A stretch of DNA of 64,000 bases, taken from contig CAKZIX010000119.1 in NCBI GenBank assembly GCA_936936565.1, positions 1 to 64,000 of the forward strand, read 5' to 3'. Under the pieces are notes generated by a model. It was not told where the DNA came from. It searched no databases and saw only the letters and a list, made by a program, of their open reading frames with translations. Below are positions 59,406 through 64,000 of this stretch, one piece after another. Position numbers and translations under genes: made by a program. Every line of letters starts with the position of its first letter. Position 1 is the first letter of the stretch. This stretch comes from an uncultured Nocardiaceae bacterium (GTDB lineage Bacteria; Actinomycetota; Actinomycetes; Mycobacteriales; Mycobacteriaceae).

Positions 59406-59801
59406 TCATTCGATCGCGCGTGCGCGACGCTTCGGTGACGGGCTCACGCCCGCCACGTACGACTGCACCAAATGGTTCCAGCTGCACGTCCGGCAAACCT
59501 CGACGACGTGCACGGAGAACTCCTCGCGGGTGGCTGCCATCCGCACCAGTTCGTCCTGGGTACGGGCCGAGCCGGATACCGCTCCGAGCGCATCGCCAAA
59601 GACCCAGGATACGAGAGTCAGTTGTTCCTTCCGGCAGATCGGGCACATCACGTCGCTACCGGCGCCGTGAAATTTGGCAGCGCGCAGCAGGTACGGACTT
59701 GCGTCGCACACCTCGGAAACGCCGACGCGCCCCGAGTAGACGTCGGCCAGCAGAGTCCGACGCGCAAGCGCGTAGTCCACCACCTGCCGCTGCAATCGCA
59801 C
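59406..59801 (-). CDS. DUF5318 family zinc-ribbon protein upstream of ponA
   Basis: A 131-residue protein with MRLQRQVVDYALARRTLLAD at the start and two cysteine pairs, CPIC (in SDVMCPICRKEQL) and CRTC (in EVCRTCSWNHLVQSY), likely a zinc ribbon. The gene before ponA in mycobacteria (Rv0049 type, 137 aa) is the same family. GTG 59801 was chosen because homology starts there. It ends 67 bases before ponA and is probably co-transcribed. Function unknown. Confidence 0.85.
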   Translation of the reverse strand: MRLQRQVVDYALARRTLLADVYSGRVGVSEVCDASPYLLRAAKFHGAGSDVMCPICRKEQLTLVSWVFGDALGAVSGSARTQDELVRMAATREEFSVHVVEVCRTCSWNHLVQSYVAGVSPSPKRRARAIE

Positions 59802-59959
59802 GGAAACCAGAGTACGTGCGCCTGGGCCGCGCCGCGGTGGTTGGGCACTGCCGAGCGACCTCCGGCGCCTACGATTCCTGGGATCGGTAGGCGCTCTCGG
59901 GGCTGCGACAGTTCGCTCACCAGGCAACATCCGAGAACACCTTCGCGCTATCGAAACGA

Positions 59960-60739
59960 GTGTGGCCAATGACTTCCGGCAACCGCCGAGCCCGCGACAT
60001 CGACCGTTCGCTGACCTGCACGGCGCTGGATCGCGCCTACGCCGAGGGCCAACTCGACTTCGACGAGCACCGCACGCGGGTGGCGTCGGCGATGCGCGCG
60101 AAGACCCTCGGGCAGCTACGAGCACTCACCGGTGACCTGCAATCCGACGATCCGCTGCCCGAGCCGCGGCCACGGCTGCCCCAGGTACCCCGGCTGCGCT
60201 CCGGCGCGTGGCTCGCCATCGCGATCGTCGGGGCGGTCGTTCTGGTGAATGCGGGAATCGCGGGCTGGCTCTGGGCTCGCGAATCACGCTCGCTGCTGAC
60301 CAATTCTGCGCTGCACGCGATGGTCGAGGATCTGCAGGCGAAGTTCGGCGACACCCGCTTCGACGAGGTGTCGATTTTCGAGGAGCACGCGGTTCTGGAG
60401 CGCTCGATGGCCGGTTCGCCGGACCGCTCGGTGTCCTACACCTACCGGCGGTCGCTGCTGGGCGGGCGGATCAACGAGTGGACGCGGGACAAGCGTGCGC
60501 CCGGGCAGCCGGTGTTCGACCTGCGCGAGGTGGACATCGACCGCGTGCTGGTGCTGCTCGAGGACGCGCCGCGGCTGTTGAAGGTCGACAGCCCGGACAA
60601 CCGGCACGTGCGTCTGGGGAGTACCACGAGCAAGCCGCAGCAAGTGTCGATCTACCTGTCCAACGAGTATCGCGAGTCCGGGTCGCTGGAAGCCGGTTTC
60701 GATGGCCGCAACGTCACTGCGGATCGGCACGGGCAGTAG
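59960..60739 (+). CDS. DUF1707 (SHOCT-like) membrane protein
   Basis: A protein of about 259 residues. The N-terminal DUF1707 domain (RARDIDRSLTCTALDRAYAE then GQLDFDEHRTRVASAMRAKT) is followed by one membrane helix (WLAIAIVGAVVLVNAGIAGW, about residues 83-102) and an extracytoplasmic alpha/beta domain. GTG 59960 or ATG 59969 may start it; neither has a good ribosome binding site. It faces away from the DUF5318-ponA operon. Role unknown. Confidence 0.85.
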   Translation: MWPMTSGNRRARDIDRSLTCTALDRAYAEGQLDFDEHRTRVASAMRAKTLGQLRALTGDLQSDDPLPEPRPRLPQVPRLRSGAWLAIAIVGAVVLVNAGIAGWLWARESRSLLTNSALHAMVEDLQAKFGDTRFDEVSIFEEHAVLERSMAGSPDRSVSYTYRRSLLGGRINEWTRDKRAPGQPVFDLREVDIDRVLVLLEDAPRLLKVDSPDNRHVRLGSTTSKPQQVSIYLSNEYRESGSLEAGFDGRNVTADRHGQ

Positions 60740-60788
60740 GACGCAGGGTTACAAAAAGGTTGCGTACCGCTGTCCATCTGGTGCTAGT

Positions 60789-60805
60789 TATATCGCCGCG
60801 ATATA
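60789..60805. promoter_or_regulatory. Candidate PadR operator
   Basis: TATATCG-ccg-CGATATA is a perfect 7-bp palindrome around 3 bases, 50 bp upstream of the padR start, in an AT-rich patch of otherwise GC-rich DNA. PadR regulators often bind such AT-containing palindromes in their own promoters. Confidence 0.6.
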
Positions 60806-60855
60806 GTTGGGCATCGCATCAAGCGGTTAGGTCAACGTTGAGGGAGGTTTCGCCG

Positions 60856-61404
60856 GTGCTCGAATTGGCGATTCTCGGCCTCCTCCTGGAATCCCCGATG
60901 CATGGCTACGAGCTGCGCAAACGGCTCACTGGCCTGCTCGGCGCGTTCCGCGCCTTCTCCTACGGTTCGCTGTACCCGACACTGCGCCGGATGCAGGCCG
61001 ACGGGCTGATTCAGGAGCAGGGCGCCGACGGGCTCGTCCGGCGGGGCAAGCGCGTCTACGAGCTCACCCCGCTCGGGCGCGGGCGCTTCACCGAGCTCGT
61101 CGCCGACACCGGCCCGCAGAACTACACCGACGACGGGTTCGGCGTGCACCTCGCCTTCTTCGGGCGTACCCCCGCGGAAGCGCGGATGCGGATCCTGGAA
61201 GGCCGCCGCCGCCAGGTCGAGGAGCGGCGCGAAGGACTGCGTGAGGCAATCCGGCGGGCGAACGAGTCGTTCGATCGCTACACGCGCCAGCTCCACCAAC
61301 TCGGCCTCGAATCCAGCGAGCGTGAAGTGCGCTGGCTCAACGAACTGATTGCCGCCGAGCAATCCTCCACCACAAAGCAAGAAGGAGAACCAGGACATGA
61401 GTGA
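60856..61404 (+). CDS. PadR family transcriptional regulator
   Basis: 182 residues. MLELAILGLLLESPMHGYEL and AFSYGSLYPTLRRMQADGLI are the PadR winged-helix signatures; the C-terminal VirR/coiled-coil region (EGRRRQVEERREGLREAIRR) dimerises. GTG 60856 lies 8 bases after GGGAGG. It overlaps ino1 by 8 bases, matching the mycobacterial Rv0047c-ino1 pair, so it probably regulates inositol synthesis. Confidence 0.92.
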   Translation: MLELAILGLLLESPMHGYELRKRLTGLLGAFRAFSYGSLYPTLRRMQADGLIQEQGADGLVRRGKRVYELTPLGRGRFTELVADTGPQNYTDDGFGVHLAFFGRTPAEARMRILEGRRRQVEERREGLREAIRRANESFDRYTRQLHQLGLESSEREVRWLNELIAAEQSSTTKQEGEPGHE

Positions 61405-62479
61405 GGTCCGCGTAGCGATTGTGGGCGTGGGCAACTGCGCTTCGTCGCTGGTCCAGGGTGTGCACTACTACAAGGACGCCGACGAGACGACGAGCGTCCC
61501 CGGTCTGATGCACGTGCGCTTCGGGCAGTACCACGTGCGCGACGTGAAGTTCGTCGCCGCATTCGATGTCGACGCCAAGAAGGTCGGCTTCGACCTCTCC
61601 GACGCCATCAACGCCTCGGAGAACAACACAATCAAGATCTGCGACGTGCCGCCGAGCGATGTTCTCGTGCAGCGCGGCCCGACGCTGGACGGCATCGGAA
61701 AGTACTACGCCGAGACCATCGAGCTGTCCGAGGCCGAGCCGGTCGACGTCGTGAAGGTGCTGAAAGACGCCAAGGTCGACGTGCTGGTCTCCTACCTGCC
61801 CGTCGGCTCCGAACAGGCCGACAAGTTCTACGCCCAGTGCGCGATCGACGCCGGCGTGGCGTTCGTCAACGCGCTGCCGGTGTTCATCGCCTCCGACCCC
61901 GAGTGGGCCGAGAAGTTCCGCGCCGCGGGCGTGCCGATCGTCGGCGACGACATCAAGAGCCAGGTCGGCGCGACCATCACCCACCGCGTGATGGCCAAGC
62001 TGTTCGAGGATCGCGGCGTGGTGCTGGATCGCACCTTCCAGCTCAACGTCGGCGGCAACATGGACTTCAAGAACATGCTCGAGCGCGAGCGTCTGGAGTC
62101 GAAGAAGGTCTCCAAGACCCAGGCCGTCACCTCGAACCTGCAGGGCCCGCTGTCGGGCAAGGTGCACGACAAGAACGTGCACATCGGCCCGTCGGACTAC
62201 GTCGCCTGGCTCGACGACCGCAAGTGGGCCTACGTGCGCCTCGAGGGCCGCGCCTTCGGTGACGTGCCGCTCAACCTCGAGTACAAGCTCGAGGTGTGGG
62301 ACTCGCCGAACTCGGCCGGCATCATCATCGATGCCGTGCGTGCCGCGAAGATCGCCCTCGACCGCAAGGTCGGCGGTCCGGTGCTGCCGGCCAGCGCCTA
62401 CCTGATGAAGAGCCCGCCGCAGCAGCTGCCCGACGACGTCGCGCGGACCCAGCTGGAAGCCTTCATCGTCGAGGCGTAA
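61397..62479 (+). CDS. ino1: Inositol-3-phosphate synthase
   Basis: 360 residues. VRVAIVGVGNCASSLVQGVH is the NAD-binding loop; SYLPVGSEQADKFYAQCAID, IVGDDIKSQVGATITHRVMA and LNVGGNMDFKNMLERERLES carry conserved active-site residues including the catalytic Lys/Asp network. It converts glucose-6-phosphate to myo-inositol-1-phosphate for phosphatidylinositol, lipoglycan and mycothiol synthesis. ATG 61397, ribosome binding site AAGGAG, overlaps the PadR gene end. Confidence 0.97.
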   Translation: MSEVRVAIVGVGNCASSLVQGVHYYKDADETTSVPGLMHVRFGQYHVRDVKFVAAFDVDAKKVGFDLSDAINASENNTIKICDVPPSDVLVQRGPTLDGIGKYYAETIELSEAEPVDVVKVLKDAKVDVLVSYLPVGSEQADKFYAQCAIDAGVAFVNALPVFIASDPEWAEKFRAAGVPIVGDDIKSQVGATITHRVMAKLFEDRGVVLDRTFQLNVGGNMDFKNMLERERLESKKVSKTQAVTSNLQGPLSGKVHDKNVHIGPSDYVAWLDDRKWAYVRLEGRAFGDVPLNLEYKLEVWDSPNSAGIIIDAVRAAKIALDRKVGGPVLPASAYLMKSPPQQLPDDVARTQLEAFIVEA

Positions 62480-62487
62480 CCCACTGT

Positions 62488-62526
62488 GCGAGTGGCACAT
62501 TCGTTGCAACGAAGGTGCCACTTCGC
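62488..62526 (+). terminator. Hairpin after ino1
   Basis: GCGAGTGGCACATTCGTTGC and its near-complement pair over most of 39 bases (one mismatch and one unpaired base), 9 bases after the ino1 stop. There is no T run; it may act as a terminator or processing site and belongs to the intergenic palindrome theme of this window. Confidence 0.6.
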
Positions 62527-62541
62527 GCTACGGTACGTGTT

Positions 62542-63414
62542 ATGGCCGACGCCGACCACATCCGGCAATTGATGATCGACGCGTTGCGTGCGTACGGCAT
62601 CGACGCGGTGCCCGACGGTCCGGACGACCTGGTCGCCGACGGCTCCCGGTTCGCCGTCGACAATGTCGTCGCGAAGTGCCGCAACGCCGCACCCGAGGAG
62701 GTGCCGCGGATCGTCTTCGAGCATGTCGCGACGCTGGCCACCGCGCAGACCGGGCCGGGCGCCGCCGACCTCGACGACGCACAGTTCCTGCAGGCGGTCC
62801 GGGCCCGCGTGTTCCCGCGCGACTTCGCGCCCTGGGATGATGCCGAGGGCTTCGACTATGTTCGCCCGGTCACCACGTTCGGTTCCTCGGACGTGATCGC
62901 CGCGTTGTGTCTCGACTTTCCCGACCATGTCGCCACCCTCAACGACGAGCACCTCCGCGGCCGCGATGTCGACCGCGTCTGGGCCGCTGCGCTGGCCGCC
63001 ACCGCCGCCGAACCGTTCGAGTTTCACCAAGAAGTGGACACCGAGCACGGCCGGTTTGCCGTGGTAGAGGGCGAATCGCTGTTCATCGCGTCCAAAATTC
63101 TTGGCCGGCCGCCGCTGCTCTCGCAACTCATCGTGCCGTCCCCGCACGGGGTGCTGTTCGCGATCCCGAACCGGCACCTCATCGCCTACCACAACGTGGT
63201 GGACGCGGGCGTGCTGAAAATGGTTGAGGCGCTGCTCGGCTTCGCCCGGAACTACTTCGAACAGGGCCCCGGATCGGTCAGTCCCGACCTGTTCTTCTGG
63301 CACGGCGAGCATCTGCAGCAGATCACCCGCACCGAGCCCGAGTCCCATTCCATTCGCGTGGAGGTCGACGGCCCGTTCGCCGACGCGCTCGGCGAGCTCA
63401 CGCCCGACGATTGA
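62542..63414 (+). CDS. Conserved hypothetical protein (290 aa) downstream of ino1
   Basis: A 290-residue soluble protein beginning MADADHIRQLMIDALRAYGI, ending GPFADALGELTPDD. No catalytic motif is visible; FFWHGEHLQQITRTEPESH and SPHGVLFAIPNRHLIAYHNV look like conserved core strands. The start ATG has no ribosome binding site, but TACGGT lies 7 bases upstream, suggesting a leaderless transcript. Function unknown. Confidence 0.75.
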   Translation: MADADHIRQLMIDALRAYGIDAVPDGPDDLVADGSRFAVDNVVAKCRNAAPEEVPRIVFEHVATLATAQTGPGAADLDDAQFLQAVRARVFPRDFAPWDDAEGFDYVRPVTTFGSSDVIAALCLDFPDHVATLNDEHLRGRDVDRVWAAALAATAAEPFEFHQEVDTEHGRFAVVEGESLFIASKILGRPPLLSQLIVPSPHGVLFAIPNRHLIAYHNVVDAGVLKMVEALLGFARNYFEQGPGSVSPDLFFWHGEHLQQITRTEPESHSIRVEVDGPFADALGELTPDD

Positions 63415-63849
63415 TCACTCGGTGTCTTCGACCGAGACGTACACCTCGACGGAGGTGTCGCCGACGAACCGTTCGATGTCGGTGACGTAGGTGCGCTTGA
63501 TGGCGCCCGCGTTTTCGGCCTTGATCACCTCGGCCCACGCGGTGCGGGTCAGGTCATAGGGCTTTCCGGACACGGTGAACTTGGCGTAGGTGCCTTCGGG
63601 CACCACGGTCAGGACGTCGCCGCGCTCCACATCGTCGAGCGCGTCGCATTCGTATCCGAGCACCGCGGCGCTGCGCCCGTCCTGGGCGACGTACACGGCC
63701 ACCCGCGGGCCGTGCTTGCCGCGCGCAAGGTAGCGATCCCACGTGTAGTTCACCAGGTCGAGGTCGCGGCGCGTGACCTCGCGCCCGCCCAGCGGAATGG
63801 TGAATCCGGCGACGATTCTCTGGCCCACCCGGACTATCTCGAAGCTCAC
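63415..63849 (-). CDS. GyrI/effector-binding-domain protein
   Basis: A 144-residue protein. GPRVAVYVAQDGRSAAVLGY, VVPEGTYAKFTVSGKP and SVEVYVSVED fit the AraC effector-binding/GyrI-like fold without a DNA-binding domain. GTG 63849 overlaps the stop of the upstream paralogue (GTGA). Probably binds a small molecule; unknown. Confidence 0.75.
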   Translation of the reverse strand: MSFEIVRVGQRIVAGFTIPLGGREVTRRDLDLVNYTWDRYLARGKHGPRVAVYVAQDGRSAAVLGYECDALDDVERGDVLTVVPEGTYAKFTVSGKPYDLTRTAWAEVIKAENAGAIKRTYVTDIERFVGDTSVEVYVSVEDTE

Positions 63850-64000
63850 AGATCCGCCCTATCCGCCAACGCAACGAAGACCTCGACTGTGTTCGCGTTC
63901 GGATAGCGTTCGAAATCCCCCGTGTAGGCGCGCACGAAATCGCCCTCGGCCTCGGCGTCCCAGACCGCGCGCCACAGTCCCGCGATCGTATCGCCGATGT
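63846..64000 (-). CDS. GyrI/effector-binding-domain protein, second copy (C-terminal part)
   Basis: Only the last 50 or so residues are in the window: GLWRAVWDAEAEGDFVRAYT then GDFERYPNANTVEVFVALAD. They align with the end of the downstream gene (WAEVIKAENAG and SVEVYVSVED), so the two are tandem paralogues with overlapping stop and start. Confidence 0.65.
   Translation of the reverse strand, partial: IGDTIAGLWRAVWDAEAEGDFVRAYTGDFERYPNANTVEVFVALADRADL

Noticed and set aside
1..64000. CRISPR arrays, tRNA, rRNA, insertion sequences or prophage genes
   Set aside because: The two tandem arrays have contiguous units with no unique spacers, so they are minisatellites, not CRISPR. I saw no transposase, integrase, tRNA cloverleaf or rRNA signature, though a covariance-model search would be needed to exclude tRNAs.

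Overview
The window is high-GC actinobacterial DNA. Gene families and order point to the order Mycobacteriales (Nocardia/Rhodococcus/Gordonia/Tsukamurella-like) but not to a definite genus. Supporting signs are the rpsF-ssb-rpsR-rplI-dnaB block beside ponA and a GT87 mannosyltransferase-like gene, a PadR-ino1 pair, a three-gene Sdh1-type succinate dehydrogenase, a FadE10-like acyl-CoA dehydrogenase, and many GTG/TTG starts. In related genomes this ponA/ssb/dnaB/ino1 block lies not far from oriC; that is family knowledge, and oriC is not seen here.

Layout. 1-9.2 kb: ABC exporter fragment with a coupled leader peptide, FAD/Fe-S oxidoreductase, pirin, a membrane protein divergent from a MarR regulator, a DNA glycosylase, an SDR and an MFS efflux pump. 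9.7-15.8 kb: a SpoIIM / RDD / DUF58 / MoxR / DUF4129 membrane-and-AAA cluster. 15.8-19.8 kb: succinate dehydrogenase operon. 19.9-32.8 kb: alpha/beta hydrolase, FadE10-like enzyme, orphan sugar-binding lipoprotein, two paralogous tiny secreted proteins, an AAA ATPase, a c-di-AMP riboswitch controlling an NlpC/P60 protein, an S4 protein, a PLP enzyme, an ECF42-type sigma operon and small stress-type proteins. 32.9-37.5 kb: dnaB (interrupted by a class 3 intein) and the ribosomal-protein/ssb operon. 37.7-54.9 kb: a stress island with TerC/DUF475, TerD proteins, a nucleoside-type biosynthetic module (citrate-lyase-like, two phosphoribosyltransferase-like proteins, HAD), TerD fusions and three AIM24 proteins, carrying two minisatellites. 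55-64 kb: GT87, ponA, DUF5318, DUF1707, PadR, ino1 and two tandem effector-binding-domain proteins.

The TerD/AIM24 island sits between GT87/ponA and rpsF, which adjoin closely in mycobacteria, so it looks like an insertion into a conserved chromosomal locus. The most striking features are: a 42-bp, nine-copy tandem repeat forming an open frame that overlaps both flanking AIM24 genes at the stop/start codons; the class 3 DnaB intein with an apparently dead homing endonuclease and a zinc-ribbon-like insert; a near-perfect 20-bp inverted repeat over the start of the MarR gene; a 53-bp perfect direct repeat upstream of rpsF; and several very short genes with good ribosome binding sites. All calls come from reading the sequence; no database search was possible.
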